Source: Erythroxylum novogranatense (taxonomy: Eukaryota > Streptophyta > Magnoliopsida > Malpighiales > Erythroxylaceae). From it: a stretch of 64,000 nucleotides of DNA. Location: positions 29,715,005 through 29,779,004 of the forward strand of contig CM057224.1 in assembly GCA_029891385.1 (NCBI GenBank). The letters run 5' to 3'. The notes below the pieces were generated by a model. The model made no database searches and was not told the origin of the DNA. It was given only the letters and a program-made list of their open reading frames with translations. Of this stretch, positions 1 to 11,799 are shown in pieces (position 1 is the first letter of the stretch; each line of letters starts with the position of its first letter). The position numbers and the translations under genes are program-made.

Positions 1-1029
1 AATTGATGCCTCAATGAACACTTCATTGATTCATGAATGCCTTAAATAGTCAAACTATATGAAAAGCTTGAAATGAGTCAAAACTCATTAATTTCCAAAT
101 AATTTAGGAACACCCTAATTATCAACCTAAGCATCTCTAGCTAGCACATACATTATCAAATTTACTTCAGCACATGCCATAAAAATATGACGGTCAAAAC
201 AAACAAGATAATGCAAGATACTACCGAGACGCTAATGTGATCAATTCGGCATTCAAAAATTCTTGGAAAAGCAACTTCAAGCAATTCAGTTTGGCAATCA
301 TGATACATCAAGATAACACATTTTTAATCACATTAAAAATGGTTCAAGGCATTGGAACTGAAAAAGCACACTCAATCAAGCCAAGCAAAACAGTCCCAAC
401 AATTTTCACAAAACTGTCCAGTTCTGTACATTGCTCGAAATGATCAATGAAACAATTTTAATAAATCATGAGAAAATTACATAGGTTACTAAATGTTCAG
501 AATATGCTACATGAAGTTTTTCAGGATTTTATGCCATCAAAAACTCAGTCAACCTAAATAACAAAACCGATTCAAAATCTGTGTTCATCAGCACAGCAAT
601 TCCCAACAGCATAGAATAAATTCGTGAATAAATATCCAATCACCTTGAAATACAATTTCGATGCTCACAGACATTCACCAACATCTTAGAGACATGTAGG
701 TGAAGGAAAATCCGAAAAACCATTTTTCTAGAATTTATTCTCGATTTTATACTCATGCCTGTTCCAGAATCGTTTCACAAAACAGCATCTGTAACCTTAG
801 GGAATTAATTAGCAAAACTATATCAAATCAAATCGATAAATTCTCAAATTTCATAGACATATTCTCTAACATGTTATGAACAATTCTGGGCAGAAAAATT
901 TCGAAAACCATATCACAATATAAATTCGAAATCTGAACAGATAGCATGCATCAACAGAAAATTCCATTAGGGTTTCTGATCTCGCTTAGGTTTTAGCTTC
1001 ATACGGGATACCAGACGCTCTGATACCAC
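1..1029 (-). mobile_element. Non-coding internal end of an LTR retrotransposon (TE-A), cut by the window edge
   Basis: This AT-rich kilobase lies directly inside the primer-binding site and LTR that start at 1017-1030, so by position it is the 5' end of the internal region of a minus-strand LTR retrotransposon. No reading frame longer than about 70 codons and no gag or pol motif is visible. It is either a long untranslated leader or part of a non-autonomous large-LTR element. The rest of the element and its other LTR lie outside the window, so autonomy cannot be judged. Confidence 0.6.
1017..1028 (-). other. Primer-binding site for initiator tRNA-Met (TE-A)
   Basis: On the minus strand the bases read TGGTATCAGAGC, the standard plant LTR-retrotransposon primer site complementary to the 3' end of initiator tRNA-Met. 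It sits one base from the LTR boundary, which fixes both the orientation (minus) and the inner LTR edge. Confidence 0.9.
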
Positions 1030-2963
1030 TGTAGGAAAATCCCGGGAGGTACATCACATGTACCGGCAGCGGAAAACAAAAATTTTTGTTCCCAGGACTT
1101 TCCCGAATCCCAGGATCCAGGTATCCGTATGAAGACATCAACCTAAATAGCCAAAAGAGACTATCTCTAAAGGTGATCCACGCAGAGATCAGAAAATCTA
1201 ACCGGATCAAACCCCTTTGACCCGGGAATAGCTAGAACAGATTAAAGGCTGCTAGACCCTACCTCTGTCCTAGAGAGCTTGAATCAACGTTGAAGGAGGA
1301 TGAAGCTTGGAGGAGAGAGCCTTGGATGAAGATGAAGAAGAGAGAAAACACTTTTTCTTAGGTTTTCATAAAACCTTTCTCTTCTTTTCTTAGACCTACG
1401 AAGATCATCTTCAAAGAAGCAAGAAAAACCATTTTTCTTCTTTTCTTATAAGCCATCCGTAACTCATCTTTTTATGCTCCCTTATTTTGTCCTTTTGCAA
1501 TTTAATAAAAGATGATGACTAAGCTTCTTTTGGAAGCTTCCTACCTCCTCTCCTCCATCCTCCACCAACGAACATCACTTTATACATTCATCTTTGCTTT
1601 TTGTCATTTTGTCATTTAATGAATGATGACTAAGCTTAATAAAGAAGCTTCCATGCTTCTTCTCTCCCTTTCCACGTAACATGCATATATATATATAATA
1701 ATTAATTAATTAATTACTTAATTAATTAATTAGAATATATTTGCTAAGGTCCAGTCCAACTGGGGTTGGGTCCTACTGCCTCTATCGCCCCGATCTTGGC
1801 TTGACTCGAAACCTTTCTTAGCAATATCGATGTCGCGATCTCATCGGGCATATCCCAATCCCATTGGGATCCAGTTAATCCATTTGCTCTCCATAATTGG
1901 AACTCTGTCCAATACTATTTTACAGATTCTCTGAAACACTCTTATGCGTGTGACCCTTTAGGTTCCCGGTTATGTTGGCCACTTAGATTAACAATTAATC
2001 TGAGCAAGTCATGAGCGGTATCTAGCAACACATCATGACCCCAATTGACCGAAAGTAATCGGTTTGATGTATTCATCACGAACGGATCACGAACCCTTCC
2101 ATGTATAATTACCGTGCAATTCGTCCTTTCACCATCCTATACCCCACTTGGTTATGAGTATGGTCAAAGTGTCAACTCTCACTAGACTGAGTCTAGCCCA
2201 AGTGATATCAGTTCTTGTCCTGGGACTCATTACTTTATATGTCAATGAAGACACTCTTCATGACATACATCTTGCCAAACCTTAGTAATGATCCCACAAA
2301 GGCCGTGGGTATCTCTTCTGCTAATCCAGAAGTGGTGAATCCTTTATTGGCTACTCAATTATCTTCGAATACCTCAAGCTGTACCCAAGCACCACCCTAT
2401 GAGTTACCTCTGGAAGGCAACAAGGAATGGAGTCAAAGCAGGATCGAGATTCAAGATATCCTTGAGTACCTTAAATCTAAGGATACTTGCACCATTGCTA
2501 TGATGAGATTATCAACGACACTTAGATAAGATATCCATGTGATGATCTCATGGCGGGTCATCCAATGAACTTACTACCGCTAGTAAGCATCCACATGTCA
2601 ATTCTAAATATCTCATATTTACGGTTTACGAGATCCACCGCTTGATCCAATCAAGGAATATGACATGTGCTAGTCTATCCGGATTAATGATGTCCAGCTC
2701 ATTAATCCTATGACTAGGAGAATTACGACTTGACATAATTGCACATGATAGGAACCTCGGTAGTATGATCACATCATAATTTCCTTCATGCTATGTCATA
2801 TATCATGGACTTCATTAATTGATTAAAGATCAATCAATTCATAAACAATGTTTATGAATATCAAATTAATGAATAATGCCTTTTCTTTATTTATTCATAA
2901 AGTCTGCACACGACTTTGAATAAAACGCGCTAAAGGGGATTGCCTTTAGGGCACAAATAAACA
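1030..2963 (-). repeat. 5' LTR of TE-A, about 1.9 kb
   Basis: The LTR starts TGTAGGAAAA next to the primer site and appears to end ..CACAAATAAACA at 2963, giving the usual TG...CA termini. It contains a pyrimidine-rich stretch near 1370-1680 and an AT microsatellite (ATATAT then repeated TTAA) at 1687-1735. A frame at 2215-2529 has no recognisable domain and I treat it as fortuitous. The mate LTR is outside the window, so the outer boundary rests on the TG/CA ends and on the change of sequence type at 2964. Confidence 0.65.
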
Positions 2964-3043
2964 GTACCGACCTTGAACAAGTCGACTTATCGGTACCGAA
3001 CATGTGTAAGTCGACTTACACATGGTACAAGTCGACTTATCAC
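2964..3043. repeat. Cluster of AAGTCGACTT palindromes with a 24-bp perfect palindrome
   Basis: The 10-base palindrome AAGTCGACTT occurs three times (2979-2988, 3008-3017, 3029-3038). The middle copy is the centre of a perfect 24-bp palindrome at 3001-3024 starting CATGTGTAAG. GGTACC-type dyads lie between the copies. The segment separates the LTR of TE-A from the truncated 3' end of the gypsy pol. It may be decayed end-of-pol sequence or a small satellite-like block. Confidence 0.7.
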
Positions 3044-4020
3044 TTACATCCTCAGCATCGACACATGGAATACATTATGAATCTTAGACAACTCCGATGG
3101 CAAATCTAACTTATAAGCCAAAGGCCCAATCCTCTCAATGATCTCGTATGGGCCTATATACCTCGGGCTAAGCTTACCTTTCTTACCAAACCTCAAAACG
3201 CCTTTCCATGGAGAAGCTCTAAGAAACACCTTCTCACCCACTTCAAATTCCATCTCTTTCCTATGGGCATCCGAATAGCTCTTCATCCGATCTTGAGCTG
3301 CCTTAAGCCTCTATTTCACTAGCTTTATCTTATCAACTGTGACCTGCACTAACTCAGGCCCCACAAACTTTCTTTCACCTTCCTAATCCCAACATATAGG
3401 AGTTTTACATCTCCTACCATACAAGGCTTCATAAGGCGCCATCCAATTCCGAGTGATAGGAATTGTTGTGTTAATGCAATCAAAGGTAGGTGATCATCCC
3501 ACGAACCTTTGAAATCCAAAGCACAAGCCCTCAGCATTGCCTCCAAAGTCCGAATGGTCCTCTCCGACTGTCCATCGGTTTGCGGATGGAAAGTTGTACT
3601 AAAATGCAATCGAGTCCCCAAAGCCTCCTGCAAACTCTCCCAAAATCTGGAGGTAAACCTAGGATCCCTATCAGACACTATCGAACTCGGAATCCCATGA
3701 AGTCTGATCACCTCATCCACATACTTCTTAGCCAAAATATTCAAAGAATCTGTCTGACGAATCGGCAAGAAGTGAGCTGATTTAGTCAACCTATCCACAA
3801 TCACCCATATAGCGTCATGCTTCCGGCTAGATCTCGGCAATCCCATCAGAAAATCCATAGTTATCTTTTCCCATTTCCACTCCGGAATAGGCAAGGATTA
3901 AGCTTGCTGAAGGTGCTAGTGTTCACTTTAACTTGCGGGCACACCAAACATTTTTAGCATACTCGCTACATCTTTCCTCATTCCTTTCCACCGAAATGCT
4001 CTTTCAAATTCGATACATCT
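3044..4020 (-). pseudogene. Ty3/gypsy integrase remnant (TE-B)
   Basis: Two open segments survive. The 3349-3894 segment carries the catalytic core, starting near [15 protein letters not shown]. The DD35E aspartates are visible in ITMDF and VSDRDPRF, and the glutamate in GQSERTIRTLE. The 3044-3286 segment carries the C-terminal GPY/F-type module (WKGVLRFGKKGKLSPRYIGP) and ends at FHVSMLR. The N-terminal zinc-binding part (about 3900-4020) is unrecognisable except for the RWKGMRKDVASM region. A frameshift separates core and C-terminus near 3290-3420. The chromodomain expected after FHVSMLR is missing. Confidence 0.85.
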
Positions 4021-4329
4021 TAGAACTCCTGGATGCATTGCATAAGGAGCATTATCGCCTCATCAAGAATTTCATCCCTCAACTCTAACTTGCCTTAACA
4101 CACAATCTACTACCCACAACCATCAATCCATCTTCCTTTACCTCTACATTAGACGGCTTTCCATTCTTTATCTCTTCCTAAGCTTACTCAAGTACTCATC
4201 CCGATCCCGAAATTCCTTGATCTTCTCCTTCAAAGACTGGCCTCACCTCAAACTTGCCAAGATACACTCAGGCCCATCTTGCCTCAACATCACATCAAGT
4301 CCGCTAAATCCTTCAAAGAAAGGAAGGTA

Positions 4330-5694
4330 CATCGTCTCCACATGTGCCATGGTGGACTTTCTACTCAATGCATCACTTCTGACATTAGCTTTCCCGGATG
4401 GTAGTCTATCACCAAGTCATAATCTTTTAGCAACTCTAACCATCGCCTCGCCTCAAATTCAGCTCTTTTTGGTCAACAAGTATTTAAGGCTCTTATGATC
4501 TAAATATCCTAGTGGTAACTCCATACGATAATGTCTCCAAATCTTCAATGTAAAGATTATAGCGACCAACTCCAAGTCATGGATCGGATAGTTCATCTCA
4601 TAAGGCTTCAATCGCCTAGAGGCATAAGTAATCACTTTCTCTCCTTGCATCAATACACACCCTAAACCCTTCCTGGAGGCATCACTGTACACAATGTACC
4701 CATCATTACCAGAAGGCAATGTCAGAATCGGTGCGGTGGTAAGCCGCTTCTTCAACTCCTCGAAACTACCCTGGCACTCCTCAGTCCATTCAAATTTTTG
4801 ATTCTTCCTTGTCAACTTGGAAAGTGGAGCAGTTATCAAGGAAAAGCCCTCCACAAACCTCCTGTAATATCCAGCTAATCCCAAGAAACTTCTCACTTCA
4901 GCTACATTCTTTGGCGCTTCCCATTTAACCACAGCTTCTATCTTTTGCGGATCCACATGCACTCCTTGCTCAGAGATCACATGCCCCAAAAATACCACTT
5001 CCCTTAGCCAAAATTCGCATTTATCGAATTTGGCATACAGCTCATTCTTCCTCAATGTCTCCAAGGCAACCATCAAATGATCCTCATGCTCCTCATCACT
5101 CTTAGAATAGACCAATATATCATCAATGAAGACGATGATAAATTGATCTAAGAAGGACCTGAAGACTCTATTCATCAAATCCATAAAGACTGCAGGAGCA
5201 TTCGTTAACCCGAAGGCATAACCAAAAACTCAAAGTGGCCATACCTCCCTAAAAGCGATCTTTGACACATCGGTCTCCTTAATCCTCAACTGATGATAAC
5301 CCGACCTCAAGTCTATCTTGGAAAAGACTCTCGCCCCTTGCAACTGATCAAACAAATCATCTATATGCGGGAGCAGATATCTGTTCTTAACAGTGGCATG
5401 ATTCAACTTCCTATAATCCACACACATCCGCAACGACCCATCTTTCTTCTTCACAAAAAGAACTGGAGCTCCCCAAGGCGAAGAACTCGGTCTAACATAA
5501 CCCTTTTCTAAAAGATCCTCCAACTGCTCCTTAAGCTCCTTCAATTCCGCCGGAGCCATCCGATAAGGCGGAATTGAGATCAGCAAAGATGCTGAATGAA
5601 GCTCAATGGGAAACTCAATTTCCCTAGGAGGAGGTAGTCCCGCAATTCCTCGGGAAAGACATCCGGAATTCCCGACTCTTGGAATGTCTTCCAA
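4330..5694 (-). pseudogene. Ty3/gypsy reverse transcriptase and RNase H remnant (TE-B)
   Basis: The 5230-5694 segment is the RT N-terminal half: the proline-rich entry [16 protein letters not shown], then [21 protein letters not shown] and [15 protein letters not shown]. The 4459-5184 segment continues with the polymerase active-site box FIDDILVYS. It then has [12 protein letters not shown] and the RNase H start [16 protein letters not shown]. RNase H runs on in other frames to about 4330, where DYHPGKANV and DALSRK are readable. A break at about 5185-5230 removes the conserved MPFGLTNAP stretch from the open frame. The product would not be functional. Confidence 0.9.
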
Positions 5695-5699
5695 CCTCC

Positions 5700-6194
5700 T
5701 CTATCTGCCTCCATATCTAGCACATAAGCCAAAAGGCCTCACACCCTCGCTCATCATTCTCTCGCCATCATAGCTGAAATAACCCGAGGTGGACTGACTT
5801 TTCTATCTCCCATGAGTATCACTTTCCTGCTATCCTCTAGCTCAAACTCCACTGCCTTACATTTTACAATCTAAAGTAACATGATACCTCTCTAATGTGT
5901 CCATACCTAGGATCACATCCAATCCTCCCATCTTCAAAGGCATCGATCCACCACCAATTTTCCTCCACTAATCTCTATCTCACAATCTCTATATACTTAA
6001 TCGATAATAATATATTGGCCGATTGAGTACTCACCATCGGCGGAGTATCCAATGGGCTCAAACTCCTCCTAGAAATAGTCCCACCAAGACACAAAGGAAT
6101 GGGTAGAACTCGAGTCAATCATAGCAAGCACATAATCATCAAACAGTTTAACCATACCCGCTACAACTTCGGGCGCGTCTCGCCTCCTCTCGAG
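5700..6194 (-). pseudogene. Ty3/gypsy protease region, heavily decayed (TE-B)
   Basis: Between gag and RT the minus strand reads as a degraded aspartic protease. A DSSSTHSF stretch near 6110-6130 corresponds to the DSG/DTG active-site loop, with the glycine changed. Downstream sequence up to the RT entry is interrupted by several stops and at least one frameshift. The assignment rests mainly on position between gag and RT and on this one motif. Confidence 0.6.
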
Positions 6195-7432
6195 TCATGA
6201 CAAACACTGGCCGAACTTGCCCTCTGGATGCATGCGGAGGATAAGCTCTCTTAGGACCTCCAGAGCTACCCACTTCATCACCGCTTTACGAGCCATCGCC
6301 TCTGTCCTTCTAGAGGCTGCATCCGAGATCCCTCTCTCTGTCCCCATTGGGACAAAACTTAGCGATATGCCCTTCCGCCACAATTGAAGCATGCTCCATC
6401 AATCATGACATTCTCCTCCATGGAGATATCCACAAGGCTCACACTTAGGAAGGGTGGTCTCTCCCATCTCCTCTTCTACCGCCACCACCGTTGAGACTTG
6501 GTGGGAAGCGGAAGAAGTCCTCATCGGTCTAGCCGGCTCCCACTGGTACTCCTCTCCTCGGGCAGACAGAAAGGCTCTAGCACTTCTCTCGGGCATAAAG
6601 TACCACCTCCCTCCCGAATCGCTTCTTCCCTTCCTCTTCCTGTTAATTGCACTCTTGATGTTCTCGAGGTTCTCAACCTCGCCACGCTTCAACCAAGCTG
6701 CTGTAAGTCACGAGTTACAGATTATCACCTTCTCTCGATAGCCAGTGCAAACCCGACTCAAATCGATGGCACTTAGCAGCCTCACTCAGCCTCATCTCTG
6801 CAAAGATATCTAGCTAATGTGTGAACCGACGCAGATTCATCGACCGTCATCTCCCACATGGGTAAGGCTTAGGAACTCCCTCTCTTCATTGAATGTACAC
6901 TTGAGACAGATACTTCTTTCGAGACAGTCAGAAGTCTCCCATGTCAATCCCATCGTCTCAATCGACTCCACAGCACGATCTCCCACCAAAGGTAAAGCAT
7001 CACCTGAAGCGGTGGCGGATAGACTACCCTCTCATCATCCTCAGACTCCATCCGATCCAAAGACTCTCGCCTTCCTCAACGGTCTCGGCTTCCTCGGGAT
7101 CCGTGGTCCCGTGGAAGTCCACCGCCGTGCATTCCTTAGCTTATCAAACTGCTCTTCCCTCTTAGTCTGGGTCAACTAAGCTTGTGGCATTTGCCCATAG
7201 CTTTGAACAAAAGCTTGGGTAAATGCCTCGAACGACTGGGGTCTAACGTGAGGCACTTGCTCGAGACGCACTAGGTGATCACTGAGTGCGTGAACGAAGA
7301 GGCTCACTACCCCGCCTAGAGGGCCTCTGCCACTCCACAGGACTCTGAGACTCATCCGTGCTCTCCTCTCTCGTGAAGAGTCAGTGCAATTGAACCTTGC
7401 AAAACTCCTCGTGTCCTTCGATGAGGTGGCAT
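6195..7432 (-). pseudogene. Ty3/gypsy gag remnant with zinc knuckle (TE-B)
   Basis: The start is taken as the ATG at 7432 (MPPHRRTR), typical for plant Ty3 gag. The retrotransposon gag core is visible in a shifted frame near 7100 (FHGTTDPEEAE). The CCHC zinc knuckle lies at about 6340-6430: an upstream CEPCGYLHGGEC motif, then CFNCGGR with the His and last Cys in another frame. The long frames on the plus strand here are shadows. At least four frameshifts interrupt the gene. Confidence 0.75.
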
Positions 7433-7605
7433 CGTACTCCTTCAATGAAAATACTAGTGGTTAGCTACAATTGCTTTTTAAGCTTAGTTCCTATATGTAT
7501 GCATGATATGCATGTCACGTAATGCAAACAATCAATTCATAAAATAAACATTTAATCACATACAATGTTCCCTACTATACATTTTAAGCCTAGGAGTAAG
7601 CCTAA

Positions 7606-7616
7606 GCTCGATACCA
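7606..7616 (-). other. Degenerate tRNA-iMet primer-binding site (TE-B)
   Basis: The minus strand reads TGGTATCGAGC, one base short of the canonical TGGTATCAGAGC, five bases inside the LTR edge at 7622. It ties the coding remnant on the left to the LTR on the right as one element. Confidence 0.8.
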
Positions 7617-7621
7617 AACAA

Positions 7622-10600
7622 TGTTGGACCCGCCTCCAAGCCCAACATTCGGACCCATCCAGCGTAGAAGACCCACAACCGAACACATATGCTAATCACA
7701 AATATGGAAAAATTTCACTTTATAAAAATTTGGGGTTAGCTCTTGATAAAAATGATCCCTCGGATCTCACGATTCCAACGCAATGGAATCGCTCAATTCG
7801 AGTTAGGAATGAAGATGTTATGGTTAAAACACTATCTCAAGAAAACAATCAAACCGAGCACTACCGACTTCGGGTAAGCATTTGAAAATCTTAAAGGCTT
7901 AATCACTGATCGGTCTCTTCATAAAACTTGTAGGTTTATGCCTCTAGTTTAATTTAAAACAAGAATCGCTTTGATCAGAGCTCTATAGCTTAAGATATTT
8001 TAAAAATTATGAAGCATAGTCAGCCCTTATCAACTGATCGCCATGCTTCGTTTCAAACCACCATTTTCAATTTGAAAGAAAATCTGATAAGTCCAGTGTA
8101 GAAAGGTAGAAAAATCTTTAGAAATCCAATGCTTCGAGAATGAGGTCGATCGGAGGTCATGCAAAAGGTTATGGCCAAAAGAAGGAAGAGGGTCGTAAGA
8201 CAAAAATGCATAATAAAATGAGACGAAGATGACGTCATCCTTAGCAAAAAATCAGACGGAGATGATGTCATCCTCAGCAAAAATTAGACGGATATGAACA
8301 GTAACATCGCCTGATTTTTGCTATAGTAACATCGTCTGGTTTTGCTACAAATGTATCATCCGGTTTTTGCTCGATGCATCGTCGGTTTTTTTGCTAAATT
8401 ACATCGTCGGTTTTTGCTTTCTGATGCATCGTCTGGTTTTGCTACAGATGCATCGTCTGGTTTTTGCTACAATTGCATCGCCTGATTTTTGCTACTGTGC
8501 ATCGTCTGGTTTTTTGCTACTGATGCATCGTCTGGTTTTTGCTACTGATTACATCGTCTGGTTTTTTTCTGATGACAGCCCACTTGCAAAGGTCATAACT
8601 TTCCATTCCGAACTCCAAATTTAACAAAATTGGTGTCTATTTCATAGAGAAAAGAAAGATCTACATTTTTATGAAGATCACTGACCTAAATTCCAACTCT
8701 ATAAGGGTCAAAATGGTCACAAAGGTTCTGTCTAAAAATCTGTCATTTGACAAGACCTACATTTAATTCTAACCACTCACACCTACCATTTTAATCCCTC
8801 ATAAATAGCTTATAAACATCTTAGAAGAACCCTACAGCTCATTTATCACTCTCAAGGAGTCATAAAGCTCCCATACAATCCTCTAACAACACAGAAATAT
8901 CAGAAAATGCAACATACCTGAATTTACAAAACTTTTACAACTCCTAACCTTGGAAATTTTCCAGAAGCTCTTTCAAGGCAAAACCCAATGAGACACCCAA
9001 TGTAAATCTCCAAACTTAAAAGAATGGTACATATGCTTCACACATAGGTCACAAATCAACAAAAGCATATAATGAAGAGAGTACTAGAGCTCTCATTCTC
9101 TTTTCCAATCATAAGAAAGATTCATGCATAGCTTTGGTTACATATTGGCATATTCATCAAAATCAAGTACAAAACACAAAAGATGAGATGCTCAATGATC
9201 AATATGCTTACAAAGCTATTCCAAAAGCTAGTTATTAACTTAATACAAAAGTTCCTAAGTTCTTGGAGTGATGTCGATGCCTTGCAAGGTTCAACTCTCA
9301 ACTTGAATTTTCACCGAGGAGGAGAATGGGGTGAGCTAACACGGCTCGATGGCTAACAAATTTATAGCCATCACATAATGAGTCACACACACACAATTAA
9401 TAATCCAAAGCATTAGCAATTTACATAATAGGTTGAAAACTCAACTTTATCACCTAACTCACAATTTACTCAACTCATCACACAAGGCATAACATAGAAT
9501 CATCTTGCAACTAACACCCATCTTATGCATCATAAACACTTATAAATGATGAAATGCACACAATTGGCTCGAGAGTTCCATAGACACGACGGAAACTGAA
9601 GTTTACCGTAATCACGACGAGTCCATTTTTTTGGGATCTCGTAAGCCTAAAGCAGGCAGCCGGGAGAAGGCTAATGGGGGTCAACGTGCACGTGACTTCA
9701 CAAAGGGGTTCTCTCTCGCCCAAACACAATCAATATGCTCACATATCAAAACACAAGATTCACATTTTACGCTTATCGCACTCTTTCAAAGCATCAAAGT
9801 TCCATTCTTTCCTCTCAAAACACAAAATTTCATTTTCAATATGCACATAGTATAACAAGATAGCACACATAGGGCTTTGCCCATTACACAATAACTATAA
9901 AGATGTTACTCACCTATCGTCGGAAATCCAGATTCACGATTGCTCTTCCTCTCTCTCTTGAGTGAGGTTTCCTTGGTTCCCTTCAATAAAACACATTTCG
10001 AAACTCATTGAAAAAGTCAAAACATTCAAGAATCGATAAATCGATAACGAAGTCTTAAACCTAACCTACCCATAGCCCATTTAAGCTAAAACAACCAACC
10101 CTAGCTTCGGAATCACAAAACCACTCATCTCTTCTTTCTTTCTTCATTCCTACACAAACCCTAACCTTCATTTCATCCCATTTCTTGAATCTAACTCAAA
10201 GGAAGATAGATACTTACCTTAAGCTCTTGATTTCTCTTCTTTTTCTCCTTCTTTATTCTTCTCCACAAGCCCCCCCACGATTTTCTCTCTTCCTTTCTTC
10301 CTTGGCTAGCTCACGTTTTTCCTTCTCTTCTCCTCTCCTTTGGATTCTACGACACTCTCTCTTCTCCTCCTCTTCCTTTAACTCTTCTTTAATTCCTTTA
10401 ATTCATCCTACACCAAAACTACATAGTTTTGGCTTTCCCCTTACATAAAGGCTTTTGGGCCTCCACCTCCCAAGGCCTACTTCCACTAAACCCACTTATT
10501 ATTAATCCTCCTTCTACTTAATCCATTTACCTAAGCCCATACTTTCCAATATTAAGCCCAAGCTTTCATTTAATTTCTAACTTCTAATTTCCAAGCCCAA

Positions 10601-10721
10601 CATAAAAATATTTACATAAACACATAATTAAATCAATTAAGACAAAATAAAATAATTAACGAATAAATCCATAAATAAATAATTAATTAATTCAAATAAA
10701 AAAAAATTTTGGGGCCCAACA
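7622..10721 (-). repeat. 5' LTR of TE-B, 3.1 kb (TGTTGG family)
   Basis: The LTR begins TGTTGGACCC and ends GGGGCCCAACA, a near-perfect terminal inverted repeat. A second copy of the same LTR family is the split solo LTR at 26165-45095; both share the order of landmarks (CTCACGATTCCAACGC near the left end, the tandem array, and the AACCTAACCTACCCATAG stretch near 10060 and 34330). This copy has roughly 790 bases (about 9260-10050) with no counterpart in the other, so one of them was altered by insertion or deletion. Confidence 0.85.
8213..8576. repeat. Tandem array in TE-B LTR: about 11 units of 24-26 bp plus 2-3 inverted units
   Basis: From 8303 to 8576 a unit like CATCGTCTGGTTTTTGCTAC recurs about eleven times with small length changes. 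At 8213-8300 two to three units run in the opposite orientation (AGCAAAAATCAGACGG) and include TGACGTCA at 8230-8237, an 8-bp palindrome of the bZIP-binding type. The two blocks face each other and could fold together. The array sits between conserved LTR motifs described in the findings. Confidence 0.9.
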
Positions 10722-11640
10722 TCTTTTGACTGCTTGCCAATGAGCAAGTCCTGGGTTGCTTTGGTAACGACTTACCAAACTAATCGTAAAACAAATGTCA
10801 GGCCATGTACATAACATAGCATACATTAAGCTTCCTACGACACTAGCATAGGGAACATTACTCATTTTTTCTTTTTCCTTATCTATTTTAGGGCTTTGAT
10901 CAAGACTCAAGGTAAGACCCTTTTAAACTGGAGTGTCAACAGGTTTGGAATAATGCATTCGAAAACGTTCCAATATTTTATTAATATACACTTCTTTAGT
11001 TAAACCAAGAAGCTTCTTAGGACGATTTCTTATTATTTCCACACTTAGGACATACCTAGCTTCACCCATGTCCTTCATATCAAAGACAGAGGACAACCAC
11101 TCTTTATTGGTCTTGAGCATCTCCATATTATTGTCGGCTAGTAATATGTCATCAACATACAAAGTGAGAAACAAAATTTCACTTGTTGTTCTCTTGACAT
11201 ACACACAATGGTCTTTTGAAACCATGACTAAGCCAAAAGAAGTAATGGCTTTATGGAATCTGAAATACCACGATCTAGAAGACTGTTTGAGACCATATAT
11301 GGATCTTTTAAGATGACATACTTTGTCTTCTTGACCTTTTGATACAAAACCAATATGTTGATTCATATAAATCTCTTCCTCAAGGTTACCATTGAGGAAA
11401 GCAGTCTTTACATCCATTTGAAACAACTCCAGGTCCAAATGGGCAACCAGAGCTAGAAGTAAGCGAATAGAGGCAAATCTCACTACAGGAGAAAATGTCT
11501 CTTCGTAGTCTATACCCTCTATTTGGGTATAGCCTTTCGCTACCAAACGAGCCTTGAACTTGTCGATCGTTCCATCCGCCTTACGTTTTATCTTAAAAAT
11601 AAACTTGTTTCCAATTGACTTTCGTTGGAGCGGAAGATCA
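10722..11640 (-). pseudogene. Copia reverse transcriptase remnant (TE-C), truncated by TE-B
   Basis: The 10923-11546 frame encodes most of the copia RT: MVAKGYTQIEGIDYEETFSP, then FQMDVKTAFLNG, SIYGLKQSSR and the active-site box LYVDDILL. A second frame (10692-10910) continues with YASVVGSLMYAM and HWQAVKR, then breaks at 10721 where the LTR of TE-B is inserted. The RNase H region is therefore absent from the window. The upstream end, near 11640, runs into decayed sequence between integrase and RT. Confidence 0.9.
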
Positions 11641-11799
11641 ACTGGTTCTCAAACTTGATTTCGTGTCATTGAGTCCATTTCATCCCTCATGGTATCCATC
11701 CACTCTGTGTGGTTAGATGAATCAACAGCCTCTTGAAAAGAGGTTGGTTCTTTGATTTTCAAAGGAGTACAAAGGAATATTTCCTTTTCGATTTGAAAA

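Larger units (their letters stand above)
3044..10721 (-). mobile_element. Ty3/gypsy element (TE-B), chromovirus Tekay/Del-like, decayed, 3' end missing
   Basis: Reading leftward the element has a 5' LTR (7622-10721), a primer site, then gag, protease, reverse transcriptase, RNase H and integrase remnants in the Ty3 order. It stops at 3044 just after the integrase C-terminal motif FHVSMLR, where other sequence begins; the polypurine tract and 3' LTR are not seen. The right LTR end abuts the copia RT at 10722, so TE-B inserted into that copia; the bases after the LTR are TCTTT, the expected half of a target duplication whose partner is outside the window. Many frameshifts and stops show it is long dead. 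Confidence 0.85.

Noticed and set aside
2215..2529. A 104-codon frame in the TE-A LTR
   Set aside because: It lies wholly within the LTR and has no domain; LTR sequence of this type is not expected to code for protein.
3490..3780. Plus-strand frames opposite the TE-B integrase, and similarly at 5293-5511 and 6454-7179
   Set aside because: They are antisense shadows of the pol and gag remnants, whose domains are clear on the minus strand.
8213..8576. CRISPR-like direct repeats
   Set aside because: Units are imperfect, contiguous and without unique spacers, and they lie inside a plant LTR. They are a minisatellite.
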